DNA of 64,000 nucleotides, from the NCBI GenBank assembly GCA_016223165.1, contig JACRPO010000009.1, forward strand, positions 372,001-436,000, read 5' to 3'. This DNA is from Burkholderiales bacterium (GTDB taxonomy: Bacteria; Pseudomonadota; Gammaproteobacteria; Burkholderiales; Burkholderiaceae_C). This document shows positions 11,584-20,195 of the stretch, in pieces. The notes beneath the pieces are model-generated. The model saw nothing but the letters and a program-made list of their open reading frames with translations. It was not told where the DNA came from and ran no database searches. Position numbers and translations under genes: made by a program. Within the stretch, counting starts at the first letter, position 1, and every line of letters starts with the position of its first letter.

Positions 11584-11684
11584 CATCACCTGCCGGCGAC
11601 AGGCGGACAAGCCGACGAATCCCTTAGGTACCCCGTGAGCAGCGTGTGCCGTCCGTCCGGTGGCCGGGCTCGTCGTGCCCGTCC

Positions 11685-12437
11685 TCAGCCCGGCCAGCCC
11701 AACTCGCGCGAGAGCGCCTGCGCCGAGTTCGTCAGCGCGTCGATCATCTCGGCCGGGTCCTGCGGCGCGCGTGTCTGCGGCAGCGACAGGCTGAGCGAGG
11801 CGATGACCTCGCCGCGCGCATCGAGCACCGGCACCGCCACCGCGAACACGCCGTCGAGAACCTCGCCGCGCGAGACGGCATAGCCCTCCGCGCGCACGCG
11901 CGCCAGATCCTTCGCCAGGCGCGGGCGCTGCGAGAGCGTGGCTGGCGTGAACCGCTGCATCGGCCCTTCGAGCACCTGCTCGCGCAGCGCCTCGGGCGCA
12001 AAGGCCAGCAGCAGCTTGCCCGAGGCGCCCGCATGCAAGGCACGCCGGGCGCCGACGGCGCTATGCACGCGCACACCCTGCGAGGAGTCCCACTTCGCCA
12101 CCATCACCGACTCGAGTCCGTCGCGCACGCGGATCTGCACGTTCTCGTTGAAGCGGCGTCCCAGTTCCTCGAGATGCTTGCGGCCCATGCGCGCCAGGCT
12201 CACCTGCTCCTGGGCCGCCAGGCCCAGGGCCAGCGCCATCGGGCCGAGCACGTAGTCGGTCTCGGCCGAACCCCGCTGCACGAAACCCGCCTGCTCCAGC
12301 GTGCTCAACAGGCGGAAGGCGCGGGCCTTCGTGTTGCCCGAGCGGCGAGCGATCTCGGTCACGCCGAGGCCCGGCGCGTGGGCCACCTGCATGAGAACGC
12401 GCAGGGCCTCGTGCACTGCGGCAACTGTGTACTCCAT
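11685..12437 (-). CDS. IclR-family transcriptional regulator
   Basis: About 250 residues, the normal family length. The N-terminal winged helix (EALRVLMQVAHAPGLGVTEIA split around residues 10-60, with ARRSGNTKARAFRLL) is followed by the IclR effector domain (GRRFNENVQIRVRDG, ARRALHAGASGKLLLA, GVFAVAVPVLDARGEV). It is divergent from the amidohydrolase-porin-Bug operon at 12588, which it most likely controls from the shared 150-bp region. The start MEYTVAAV is chosen because upstream in-frame codons run into the promoter. Confidence 0.88.
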   Translation of the reverse strand: MEYTVAAVHEALRVLMQVAHAPGLGVTEIARRSGNTKARAFRLLSTLEQAGFVQRGSAETDYVLGPMALALGLAAQEQVSLARMGRKHLEELGRRFNENVQIRVRDGLESVMVAKWDSSQGVRVHSAVGARRALHAGASGKLLLAFAPEALREQVLEGPMQRFTPATLSQRPRLAKDLARVRAEGYAVSRGEVLDGVFAVAVPVLDARGEVIASLSLSLPQTRAPQDPAEMIDALTNSAQALSRELGWPG

Positions 12438-12530
12438 CGGCAAAGGGGGCCCGGCTCGGGGGCAGTGGACGCGGGATGCGGCTGATTGTGCGCCGGGCCT
12501 CTTGCGCAACCGCCGGGGGCGGGGCACAAT

Positions 12531-12566
12531 GTCTCATCTGTCGTATCAGTGTCTCATCATACGATA
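12531..12566. promoter_or_regulatory. AT-rich divergent promoter/operator between iclR-like gene and formylglutamate amidohydrolase
   Basis: In an otherwise GC-rich stretch, GTCTCATC occurs twice (12531-12538 and 12551-12558), exactly 20 bp or two helical turns apart. TCGTAT (12541-12546) and ATACGA (12559-12564) form an inverted pair within the same block. TACGAT at 12560-12565 could serve as a -10 for the + strand operon. I read this as the IclR-type operator; the assignment rests on symmetry and position. Confidence 0.5.
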
Positions 12567-12587
12567 CACGCATTGCACGGCGCACAC

Positions 12588-13508
12588 ATGAGCGAGCCGG
12601 CCCATCCCCTTTCGAATCCGCCGGTCCCCTTTGCCGTGCTCGGAGCGCCGCGGGCGGCTTCGCCGCTGGTCTTCGATTCACCGCACAGCTGGCGCCACTG
12701 GCCGGCCGCGGGCTGGCCGACGCTGGCGACGCCGGCGCAACTGGACACGAGCTGGGACGCCTGGGTCGACGAGATCTGGGCCGAGGCGCTGGACGGCCGC
12801 GCGCCGCTGCTCGCGGCACGCTTCCATCGTGCCTACATCGACGCCAACCGCGCCCGCGACGACATCGATCCCGAGATGCTGGCCGGCCCCTGGACCGTGC
12901 CGCTGGCGCCATCGGCCACCTCGCGCCGCGGCATGGGCCTCATCCGCCGCACGGTGCTGCCCGATGTGCCGATGTACGGCGCGCCGCTGCCGCCGCACGA
13001 GGTGCGCGGCCGCCTCGAGCGCTGCTACGACCCCTACCACGAGAGGCTGGCGCAACTGGTGCGCTCGGCGCACGCGGCGCACGGCTTCAGCGTCTTCGTC
13101 GACTGCCACTCGATGAAGTCGGTGGGCAACGCAATGAACGAGGACAACGGCGCGGCGCGGCCCGACCTCGTGCTCGGCGACCTCGAGGGCCGCACGTCCG
13201 ACCCTCGCCTCTTCGGCTGGGTGGCGCAGGCGCTGCGCGAGGCCGGCTACAGCGTCGGCCTCAATCACCCCTACCCGGGCCAGGAGCTCATCCGCCGCCA
13301 TGGCCGGCCCGCGCACGGCCGGCACGGCCTGCAGATCGAGATCAGGCGCTCGCTGTACATGGACGAAGCCCGCTGCGAAAAGCACGCCGGCTTCGGCTCG
13401 CTCGTCGCCGACCTCGGCCGCTTCGTGCAGCGGCTGTCGGCTGCCCTCGCCGGCGAGCTGGGCGCCAGCCTCGCACGCCGGCCTTCCCCGCCCACACCCG
13501 AGGAGTGA
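12588..13508 (+). CDS. N-formylglutamate amidohydrolase family protein
   Basis: About 306 residues. Family landmarks are clear: FDSPHSW at the N-terminus, YIDANRARDD, a DCHSM metal-binding motif, NHPYPG and LQIEIRRSLYMDE near the C-terminus. Members hydrolyse N-formyl or related amide bonds; the classical enzyme releases formate and glutamate in histidine breakdown. No other hut genes are in the window. The gene is instead followed by a porin and a Bug receptor and faces an IclR regulator. The real substrate may therefore be another small acylated compound imported by that receptor. Confidence 0.85.
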   Translation: MSEPAHPLSNPPVPFAVLGAPRAASPLVFDSPHSWRHWPAAGWPTLATPAQLDTSWDAWVDEIWAEALDGRAPLLAARFHRAYIDANRARDDIDPEMLAGPWTVPLAPSATSRRGMGLIRRTVLPDVPMYGAPLPPHEVRGRLERCYDPYHERLAQLVRSAHAAHGFSVFVDCHSMKSVGNAMNEDNGAARPDLVLGDLEGRTSDPRLFGWVAQALREAGYSVGLNHPYPGQELIRRHGRPAHGRHGLQIEIRRSLYMDEARCEKHAGFGSLVADLGRFVQRLSAALAGELGASLARRPSPPTPEE

Positions 13509-13515
13509 AACACGC

Positions 13516-14550
13516 ATGAGTGGCCTACTACACCGGCTCCGCAGGCTCGTCCCTGCCGCCGCGGGCTTGGCAGTCGCCGGCCTGGCCGGCCTGTGGCCCG
13601 CGGCCGCGGCCGCGCAAATGCAGATCGGCGGCCAGATCCGCCTCAGCACGAACCGCGTGCAAACCGGCAGCGGCTCGGCGGTGTACGAGCTGCGCGACAA
13701 CGCTTCGCGCCTGAGCTTTCGCGGCAGCGAAGATCTCGGCGGCGGCCTGCGCGCGCTGTTCGGCCTCGAGATGGGCATCGATGCCGATGCCGGCACGACC
13801 ACGAGCCCGCCCTACCGCCACAGCTACGTGGCGCTGCAAGGTGCCCCGGGTACCCTCGCGCTCGGCCGCCTCGACTCGGCCAACCCGACCGGCTCGCCGC
13901 TGTACTCGCAGGTGACGGCGATCGTCACCTTCGCCGGCAACGACGCCGGCGTCACGGCCATCGGCACGTCGATGCTCAATGCGCGCAACCGCACCTCCAA
14001 CTCGATCGGCTACCGCAGCCCGGGCTTCGGCGGCGCCGAGGTGATGGCGCGCGGCACCCTGCGCGGCGCCGGCACCGCCACCGAGGCCGAGCACGCCGCC
14101 CGTTCGCTCGACCTCGGCGTGCTCTACCGCTCGCCGGCGCTCGTCGCCGCCGTCGGCTTCGCCAAGGACGACCGGGCCGGCGGCCTGCGCGCCAACGAGT
14201 TCGACGACAAGTGGCAGGCCGGGCTGCGGCTGAAGATGGGCCAGTTCTCGCCTTACGCGCTGCTCGGTGCGGACCGCTTCAACAGCACCGCGAGCACGCG
14301 GCGCAAGGTGGCCTACGCGCTGCTCGGCACCGATGTCCGCCTCGACCTGCACACGCTGGTGCTGAACCTGCTGCAGCGCGACGTGCAGGCGGCCCCGGCC
14401 GGCGAGCGACGGCGCGTGCAGGCGGCCTGGCTCTATGCGCTGTCCAAGCGCACCGAACTGCAGGCCTTCGCCGACAACGACGGCATCGACTCATCGCGGC
14501 CGAACGTACGCGTGCGCGCCTTCGGGACCGGCATCAAGCACCTGTTCTGA
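13516..14550 (+). CDS. Outer-membrane porin (Gram-negative porin_4 family)
   Basis: About 344 residues. A signal peptide ending in AAAAAQ is followed by MQIGGQIRLS, then alternating strand patterns typical of trimeric 16-strand betaproteobacterial porins (SRLSFRGSEDLGGGLRALFGLE, shown in two parts by SRLSFRGSEDLG and GLRALFGLE; then TLALGRLDS). It ends in GIKHLF, with the C-terminal Phe needed for outer-membrane assembly. It starts 7 nt after the amidohydrolase stop, with GGAG overlapping the end of that gene. It probably admits the substrate handled by the operon. Confidence 0.88.
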   Translation: MSGLLHRLRRLVPAAAGLAVAGLAGLWPAAAAAQMQIGGQIRLSTNRVQTGSGSAVYELRDNASRLSFRGSEDLGGGLRALFGLEMGIDADAGTTTSPPYRHSYVALQGAPGTLALGRLDSANPTGSPLYSQVTAIVTFAGNDAGVTAIGTSMLNARNRTSNSIGYRSPGFGGAEVMARGTLRGAGTATEAEHAARSLDLGVLYRSPALVAAVGFAKDDRAGGLRANEFDDKWQAGLRLKMGQFSPYALLGADRFNSTASTRRKVAYALLGTDVRLDLHTLVLNLLQRDVQAAPAGERRRVQAAWLYALSKRTELQAFADNDGIDSSRPNVRVRAFGTGIKHLF

Positions 14551-14575
14551 GCCTATGGCTGCAAGGGGTCGACCC

Positions 14576-15580
14576 ATGACGACAAGGATCGCCGCGATGA
14601 AGCTGCCCAGCGCCTTGTTCCCCATCCTCCTGGCCGCCGTGCACGCCCTCGCGCCGGGCGCCTTCGCCGGCGCGGCGCAGGCGGCGGAGTTCCCGCAGCG
14701 CCCGGTGAAGGTGCTCGTGCCGTTCCCGGCCGGCGGTGCGGCCGACAACGCGATGCGCGTCATCGCCCGCAAGCTCACGGAGTACTGGCAGCAGCAGGTG
14801 CTGGTGGAGAACAGCGCCGGCGTGCACGCCATCAAGGCCGGCGCCGCGGCGCCGGCCGACGGCTATCACCTGCTGCTCGCCGCGGGCTCGCAGATGGTGA
14901 CGGGCCCGCTGCTGCGCGCCAAGCTGCCCTACCACCCGCAGCGCGACTTCGTCCCCGTCGGCCGCCTCGTCACCAACCCGCCGGTGCTCGTCGTGCACCC
15001 GGCGCTCGGCGTCAAGTCGGTGAAGGAGTTGATCGACCTGGCGAAGAAGAAGCCCGGCGCGCTCAACTTCAGCTCCAGCGGCATCGGCAGCCCGAACCAC
15101 CTGGCGATGGAGATGTTCCAGGGCCTCACCGGGACCGACATCGTGCACGTGCCCTACAAGGGCGGGGCGCCCTCGGTGGTCGAGCTCGTCGGCGGCCAGG
15201 TGGAGATGGCCATCAATGCCATCCCGAGCGTGCTCATGCACATCCGCTCGAACAAGCTCGTGCCGCTGGCGGTGGCAAGCGCCGAACGCGCACGCGCGCT
15301 GCCGCAGTTGCCCACCCTCGCCGAGGCCGGCGTGCCCGGATTCGACTACACGATCTGGTACGCCCTGTTCGCGCCCGCGAAGGCGCCGCCTGCGGTGCTG
15401 GACAAGATCAGCGCCGACCTGCAGCGGGCGCTGGCCGACCCCGAGGTCGCCCGCCTGCTGCTCGAACAGGGCAACGAGCCGGCACCTTCGTCATCGGCCG
15501 CGCTGGCGCAGTTCATGCAGCAGGACAGCCAGCGCTGGGCCAGGCTGATCCGCGAGCGCAATCTCAAGATCGAGGAGTGA
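14576..15580 (+). CDS. Bug-family tripartite tricarboxylate transporter receptor
   Basis: About 334 residues. ATG 14576 is preceded by AAGGGG at 14562-14567. A signal peptide ends at AGAAQAAEF, followed by FPQRPVKVLVPFPAGGAADNAMR, cited here as FPQRPVKVLVPFPAGG, the standard Bug entry motif. Later come FSSSGIGSPNHLAMEMF, VPYKGGAPSVVELVGGQ and LPQLPTLAEAGVPG. It is the third gene of the amidohydrolase-porin-Bug operon, so porin and receptor probably bring in the same small acidic ligand. No membrane subunits are nearby. Confidence 0.87.
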   Translation: MTTRIAAMKLPSALFPILLAAVHALAPGAFAGAAQAAEFPQRPVKVLVPFPAGGAADNAMRVIARKLTEYWQQQVLVENSAGVHAIKAGAAAPADGYHLLLAAGSQMVTGPLLRAKLPYHPQRDFVPVGRLVTNPPVLVVHPALGVKSVKELIDLAKKKPGALNFSSSGIGSPNHLAMEMFQGLTGTDIVHVPYKGGAPSVVELVGGQVEMAINAIPSVLMHIRSNKLVPLAVASAERARALPQLPTLAEAGVPGFDYTIWYALFAPAKAPPAVLDKISADLQRALADPEVARLLLEQGNEPAPSSSAALAQFMQQDSQRWARLIRERNLKIEE

Positions 15581-15635
15581 GCTCGGCGCCGGCGCCAAGG
15601 GCGGCGCCCTGTCCCACATGTGCGATGCGGCGGGC

Positions 15636-17153
15636 TCAGGCCACAGAGCCCGCCGCGGCGGCCTCGACGCGCCGCCGCAGCGCGAGAAACTCCCGCCTCG
15701 TCTTCGGCCCGTGCGTCTCGAAGCTCGGGTCGGCGTGAGGCTCGTACTCGGCGCGCACCTTGCGCACGCGGTCGCGCTCGAGCTTCGGGCGCAGCGCCTC
15801 GGGCTTCAGGCCGTAGACGCGCGCGCCGTTGAGCCCGAAGACCTTGCGCTTGAGCTCGGCGGTGAGCGACGGGTAGCCGAAGCGCTCCTGGAACTCGGGC
15901 GAGATGTGGAAGGCACGGAAGGCCTGGATCTGGTCCTGCGGGCTGCCGTACCAGATGGAGTCGGTGCCCCACAGCACGTTGTTCTCGCCCACGTGCACGA
16001 GCAGCTTGCCGAGCAGGTGCGCGGCCACCTCGGGGTTGCGCATCACGAGGCGCCAGGTGGTGCCGAGCTCCGCATACACGTTGCCGTTGGGCGCGACGGC
16101 GTTGGCGCGCAGCGAGCTCACGAGGTCGTCGACGCCGGTCATGCCGCCGGCCCGGGCGGGATCGAACGGCCCCTCGGGCCGCTGCGTCAGGTAGCCCGAG
16201 TGGTAGACGATGAACTTCATGTCCGGGTAGCGCCGCGCCACCACGCCGATGTCGCGGCAGCCGGCGAACTGCGTGCCCGCGGCCGACAGCAGGATGCCCT
16301 TGTGCACGCAGATGTTGCGCACGCCGAGCTTCCTCGCCTGCTCGATCATCGGCAGGCCGAGCTTCTCGTCGTCGAGCCACCAGCCGCCAAGTCCGCCACC
16401 GGCGCCCGGCGCGGGATCGAACTGCGTGTAGGTCTTGAAGCCGGCCAGCTTGACGCTCGCAGCGTGCTCGGCCATGCGCTCCAGCGCGCCGGGCTCGCCC
16501 GGCGAGACGCGGGCGTGCAGCAGCAGCCGCTCGGTGCCGTCGAGCGCATCGAGCACACGCTTGGTGGCCAGCGCCTCCTCGTGCGCGAGCGGGTTGTTCG
16601 CGGTGAACGCCGGCACGTGCGAGAGCACGGCCATGCTCGTGTCGCTGTCGAGAAACACATCCTTCAGCAGCCGCTCGCGCGAGAAGCACTGCAGCACATC
16701 GCTATCGCCGCAGCCGGCGTTCGGCAGTCCGCGCAGCGCGCGCTCCATGCCGGGCGCGTTCTTGCGCCATGCGCCAGTGGGCGTCACATGGTGCAGTTGC
16801 ACGTCGAAGATGAACTCGCTGCCGCCCACCGCGGCCTGCGCCAGCTGCGGCTCGAACGCCGCCTCGCGCGGCACCTCGTAGCGCCCTCCGGTGCGGCCAG
16901 CGGCGGCGAAGACATGGTCGAAGGCGAGCAGCGTCGCCGCCGCACCGCAGGCGCTGGCGAGGTAGCTGCGGCGGCCCTGCCCGAGACGCTGCGCCGCATC
17001 GGCCGTGTCAATGACGGCGACGCGATTGGCGTGCCGCTCCACCGGCGAGAGCGGGATCGGCTCGAACTCGCCGTTGCTGGTGGCGTCCAGCTTGATGGGC
17101 AGGCGGAAAGGACGAACGGAAGGGCGAACAGGGGCGGCGTCGCGAATCGCCAT
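15636..17153 (-). CDS. Amidohydrolase (Amidohydrolase_2 family) with an internal twin-arginine-like segment
   Basis: About 505 residues. A leader region (LPIKLDATSNGEFEP) of about 60 residues precedes RRSYLASACG (61-70) and a hydrophobic Ala-rich run to about 86, a pattern like a displaced Tat signal. The catalytic domain follows: FKTYTQFDP, then metal-ligand regions CVHKG, VYHSGY and LWGTDSIWYGSP of the amidohydrolase barrel. Members hydrolyse or decarboxylate small carboxylic or aromatic compounds; the substrate is not evident. GGAGG lies 8 nt before ATG 17153. It converges on the Bug operon and is divergent from the gene at 17457. Confidence 0.8.
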   Translation of the reverse strand: MAIRDAAPVRPSVRPFRLPIKLDATSNGEFEPIPLSPVERHANRVAVIDTADAAQRLGQGRRSYLASACGAAATLLAFDHVFAAAGRTGGRYEVPREAAFEPQLAQAAVGGSEFIFDVQLHHVTPTGAWRKNAPGMERALRGLPNAGCGDSDVLQCFSRERLLKDVFLDSDTSMAVLSHVPAFTANNPLAHEEALATKRVLDALDGTERLLLHARVSPGEPGALERMAEHAASVKLAGFKTYTQFDPAPGAGGGLGGWWLDDEKLGLPMIEQARKLGVRNICVHKGILLSAAGTQFAGCRDIGVVARRYPDMKFIVYHSGYLTQRPEGPFDPARAGGMTGVDDLVSSLRANAVAPNGNVYAELGTTWRLVMRNPEVAAHLLGKLLVHVGENNVLWGTDSIWYGSPQDQIQAFRAFHISPEFQERFGYPSLTAELKRKVFGLNGARVYGLKPEALRPKLERDRVRKVRAEYEPHADPSFETHGPKTRREFLALRRRVEAAAAGSVA

Positions 17154-17456
17154 GGCATCGGCCTCCAGGGCATTGGACCGGGGGGCGCACCGTAGCGCCG
17201 ACGGCCGGGAGCGCATACCCCCAGAACTTCCGGCGGGCGTCCTGATCGAAGCGGCCGCGCTGAGCGGCCAGCAAGACATCGTGGGCCGCAGGGCCATGCG
17301 GCGCGACGAAACCGCGGGCCGGTGGGATGAACGGCGGTGCCCGACGCGCGGGCCGCCGGGAGAATGGCCGATCGGGCTCGCAGTCGTGCTCGTCATGCCG
17401 GCCACGACCGTCTGGCCCGTCATGACTGTCGTGTCTGTCTGGCCGGGAGGGACACC
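17154..17456. other. 303-bp divergent intergenic region
   Basis: I see no credible gene here. It must hold the promoters of the divergent amidohydrolase and nucleotidyltransferase-like genes. From about 17395 to 17445 it contains a degenerate duplication: GTCATG followed by a GTCTGGCC block, repeated once. This resembles the junction repeats seen elsewhere in the window. Confidence 0.4.
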
Positions 17457-18458
17457 ATGCGCACCGATTCGTCAGAAGCTCGTTCCGCAGGTTCTTCCGC
17501 GGATTCCGCCGAAGGTTCTTCAACTCTCGGCCCTGCCGCGCGCAGGCACCTCGCGATCGCACAGCGCGTGGCCGACGCGCACCGCGGCATCGACGATGCC
17601 TCGCTGCTCGCCTTCGTCTCCGGCTCGACGGTGGACGACCTGATCGACGAGCTCTCCGACGTGGACATGAGCGTGGTCTTCGCCAGGCTGCCGGGCGAGG
17701 CCGTGCTGCGCGAGGCCTGCCGCCGAGCCGCATCGGGCCCGGCCGCCGAAGCCGGACGCGTCGGCGAACGCGGCGGCGGCGAAGGCGAAGGCGAAGGCGA
17801 GTGGGCCTGGACGCTCGGCAACCTCGACCATCCCACCGAGGGCGGCGTGGTCTCGTTCAGGCTCGACGGCATCGAGGTGCAGATCGGCTACGCCACAGAG
17901 GCCGGCCTCGCCGCCGATATCGACGACCTGCTCGTCAGGCACAACCCCGACACGCCCAACCACAAGCTCGCCGAAGGCATCGACAAGGCGCTGCCGCTCG
18001 CCGGCGCCGAGCGGTTGCGCTCATTGCAGGCGCGGCTGGCGCACTTCCCCGACGGCCTGGCGCGCGCGATGGTCGAGCACGGCCTCAACGCCAAGCCGAC
18101 CCACTGGCGCGCGGCGCGGCAGATCATCCATCGCGACGCGCCGCTGTGGAGCCGCGAGATCCAGGTCGAGGCGTGCTATGGCCTGCTGCTCGTGCTGTGC
18201 GGCTTGAACCGCCGCTGGTTCACGCGCTTCCAGGTGAAGAGAATGCGGCGGCTGGCGCAGCGGCTGCCGCTCGCGCCCGCGAACCTCGTGCCCAGAATCG
18301 AGCAGTTGCTCTCGGCGCCGCCTCGTGAGGGCTTCGATGCATTGCACGCGCTGGAGGCCGAGGTGCTGGCGCTGGTGGCGGCGCAGATGCCCGAGGTCGA
18401 CCTGGCGCCGGTGCGGCGGCGGCATCTCGCCTACTCGGCGGGTGTGAGCACGGGCTGA
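17457..18458 (+). CDS. Nucleotidyltransferase-like protein of unknown role
   Basis: About 333 residues; ATG 17457 follows GGGAGG. Near residue 50, FVSGSTVDDLIDELSDVDMS reads as the GS...SDxD core of a polymerase-beta-type nucleotidyltransferase, and VSFRLDGIEVQIGYAT may supply the third carboxylate strand. The C-terminal half is helical (FSR, HWRAARQIIHRDAPLWSREI, GLLLVLCGLNRRWF). An acidic Gly-Glu repeat (GEGEGEGE) at about 105-115 interrupts the domain. The fold resembles aminoglycoside-nucleotidyltransferase-like or DUF4037 proteins, but the acceptor is unknown. Confidence 0.6.
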   Translation: MRTDSSEARSAGSSADSAEGSSTLGPAARRHLAIAQRVADAHRGIDDASLLAFVSGSTVDDLIDELSDVDMSVVFARLPGEAVLREACRRAASGPAAEAGRVGERGGGEGEGEGEWAWTLGNLDHPTEGGVVSFRLDGIEVQIGYATEAGLAADIDDLLVRHNPDTPNHKLAEGIDKALPLAGAERLRSLQARLAHFPDGLARAMVEHGLNAKPTHWRAARQIIHRDAPLWSREIQVEACYGLLLVLCGLNRRWFTRFQVKRMRRLAQRLPLAPANLVPRIEQLLSAPPREGFDALHALEAEVLALVAAQMPEVDLAPVRRRHLAYSAGVSTG

Positions 18459-18510
18459 TCGGCGATGATCGAGCGGTGCTGCGCCCCATGCAACCCCATC
18501 TCGCGTGCGT

Positions 18511-19704
18511 TCAGCCGACCTTGCGCGCGCCGAGCGCCAGCAGCGCCGAGGCGAGCACCACGACCCACATCGCCGCCGTCAGTGAGAGGGCCTGCGCCAG
18601 GCCGCCGATCAGCGGCGGGCCGATCATGAAGCCCGAGTAGCCGATCGACGACACCGCAGCAATCGCCGCCGCGCGGCTCGCGCCGGGAACGCGCGTGGCG
18701 GCGTTGAAGAGGATAGGCACCACGGGTGCCAGGCCGGCGCCGACGAGCGCGTAGCCGACGATGGACACCACTGCATTGCCGCTCGCCAGCACCACCGCCA
18801 TCGCCACGGCCGACAGGCCGGCGCTGGCGCGCAGCAGGGTGCGCTCGCTGTAGCGGGCGCGCAGCGCGTCGCCGGCGAAGCGCGCGGCCGCCATCGCGCC
18901 GGTAAAGGCGGCGTAGCCCATTGCCGCCACGTCCTGGCTCAGGTGCAGCTCCTGCTCGAGGTAGAGCACGCACCAGTCGTACATCACGCCCTCGGCGCTC
19001 ATGCCGGCGAAGATCATCAGCCCGATCACGAGCAGCATGCCGCGCGGCCAGGCGAAGTGCAGCTGCGGTTCGCCTTCGGCGGGGGCAGGGTGTGCCTCGA
19101 GCATCCAGCGCGCGGCCAGCGCGACAACCAGCGCCGTGGTGATGCCGATCGCCGCGAGCTGCACCCGCGGATCGACGCCCGCACGCAGAAGCGCGCCGGT
19201 GAGCGCCGCACCGGCCATCGCACCGACGCTGAACATCGCGTGCAGGTTGCTCATCACCGTGCGGCCCGACAGGCTCTCGAGCGCGGTCCCCTCGGTGTTG
19301 ATCGCCACGTCGAACAGGCTCATCGCCATGCCGAACAGCAGCATCGCCGGCAGCAGCAGCCACAGGGTGCCCCAGACCAGCGCGAGCGCGAGCATCACGC
19401 CCATCACGGCGGCCGCCAGCGCGCAGGCCTTGCGCGCGCCCAGGCGGCCGATCAGCCGGCCGGCGCCGAACAGCGAGATCACCGCGCCAGTGGCGGCGGC
19501 GAGCAGCACCGTGGAAAGCATGGCCTCGCCGAGCGCGTACTGCGTCTTGACCGAAGGGATGTGCACGCCCCAGGCGCCGCCCAGCATGCCGAGCGCAGCG
19601 AACTGAATGCGCGTGGCCCACACGGCGTCGGAGAGGGCCCGCGCGTCGCACGGCTCGGGACGCGCGGCGACAGGCTGCGCCGCGTCGAGGACTTCGAAGG
19701 TCAT
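18511..19704 (-). CDS. MFS transporter (YbjJ/FucP-like)
   Basis: About 397 residues with roughly twelve hydrophobic segments. The first loop carries GRLIGRLGARKA, the MFS A-motif variant between helices 2 and 3. FDVAINTEGTALE near helix 4 and SRAAAIAAVSSIGYSGFMIGPPLIG (two adjacent short blocks) near helix 11 match the YbjJ/fucose-permease group. This suggests sugar or small-metabolite transport or efflux. It stands alone and converges with the gene at 17457-18458. The substrate cannot be told from sequence. Confidence 0.8.
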   Translation of the reverse strand: MTFEVLDAAQPVAARPEPCDARALSDAVWATRIQFAALGMLGGAWGVHIPSVKTQYALGEAMLSTVLLAAATGAVISLFGAGRLIGRLGARKACALAAAVMGVMLALALVWGTLWLLLPAMLLFGMAMSLFDVAINTEGTALESLSGRTVMSNLHAMFSVGAMAGAALTGALLRAGVDPRVQLAAIGITTALVVALAARWMLEAHPAPAEGEPQLHFAWPRGMLLVIGLMIFAGMSAEGVMYDWCVLYLEQELHLSQDVAAMGYAAFTGAMAAARFAGDALRARYSERTLLRASAGLSAVAMAVVLASGNAVVSIVGYALVGAGLAPVVPILFNAATRVPGASRAAAIAAVSSIGYSGFMIGPPLIGGLAQALSLTAAMWVVVLASALLALGARKVG

Positions 19705-19827
19705 CCGGCGAGTTTCGCGCAGGTCACCGCGTCGGGCCGGCGCCCGCTGCGTTCGCGCAGGCGCAAGGCGCAGCGGCTCGAGGCCGTGCGGGCTACCCCT
19801 TGCAGGTCACCCAGGCGCGCGCTACAG

Positions 19828-19843
19828 TGAACTACATGGTTCA
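19828..19843. promoter_or_regulatory. Inverted repeat overlapping the start codon of the ArsR-type regulator
   Basis: TGAAC (19828-19832) and GTTCA (19839-19843) flank a 6-bp centre that contains the ATG at 19836. An operator here would let the ArsR protein repress its own transcription or translation. No Shine-Dalgarno sequence is visible upstream, so the mRNA may have a very short leader. Confidence 0.45.
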
Positions 19844-20195
19844 GTATAAGAGCGCCCACCTCGACGCCTCCTTCGCCGCGCTCTCAGACGCCACCCGACG
19901 TGGCGTTCTGCAGCAGCTCGGGCGTGCCGACGCGTCCATCACCGACCTCGCCGGGAAGTTCTGCATGACCCTCACGGGCATGAAGAAGCACGTCGGCGTG
20001 TTGGAGCAGGCGGGCCTCGTCACCACCGAGAAGGTCGGGCGCGTGCGGACCTGCAGGCTGGGTCTGCGTCGGCTGGAGGAAGAAGCGAAGTGGATCGAGA
20101 GCTACCGCCAGCTCTGGGAAGCGCGCTTCGACGAGTTGGACAAGGTCGTCGAGGAATTGAAACGCAAGGAGAGAGTCAGTGGACGAAGGAAATAG
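19836..20195 (+). CDS. ArsR-family winged-helix transcriptional regulator
   Basis: About 119 residues. LDASFAALSDATRRGVL starts a winged-helix domain; ITDLAGKFCMTLTGMKKHVGVLE, given here as ITDLAGKF...TGMKKHVGVLE, is the recognition helix region, followed by a wing with VTTEKVGRVRTCRL. A C-terminal helix rich in Glu/Lys/Trp follows. No CxC metal site is present, so metals are unlikely effectors. The next gene (SRPBCC fold) overlaps its end by 17 nt. This ArsR-SRPBCC pairing is common in bacteria, and the SRPBCC protein may bind the small-molecule signal. Confidence 0.85.
   Translation: MVQYKSAHLDASFAALSDATRRGVLQQLGRADASITDLAGKFCMTLTGMKKHVGVLEQAGLVTTEKVGRVRTCRLGLRRLEEEAKWIESYRQLWEARFDELDKVVEELKRKERVSGRRK

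Noticed and set aside
15585..15608. Terminator from three GGCGCC repeats after the Bug gene
   Set aside because: GGCGCC is self-complementary and frequent in this DNA; no single extended stem or T-tract stands out.
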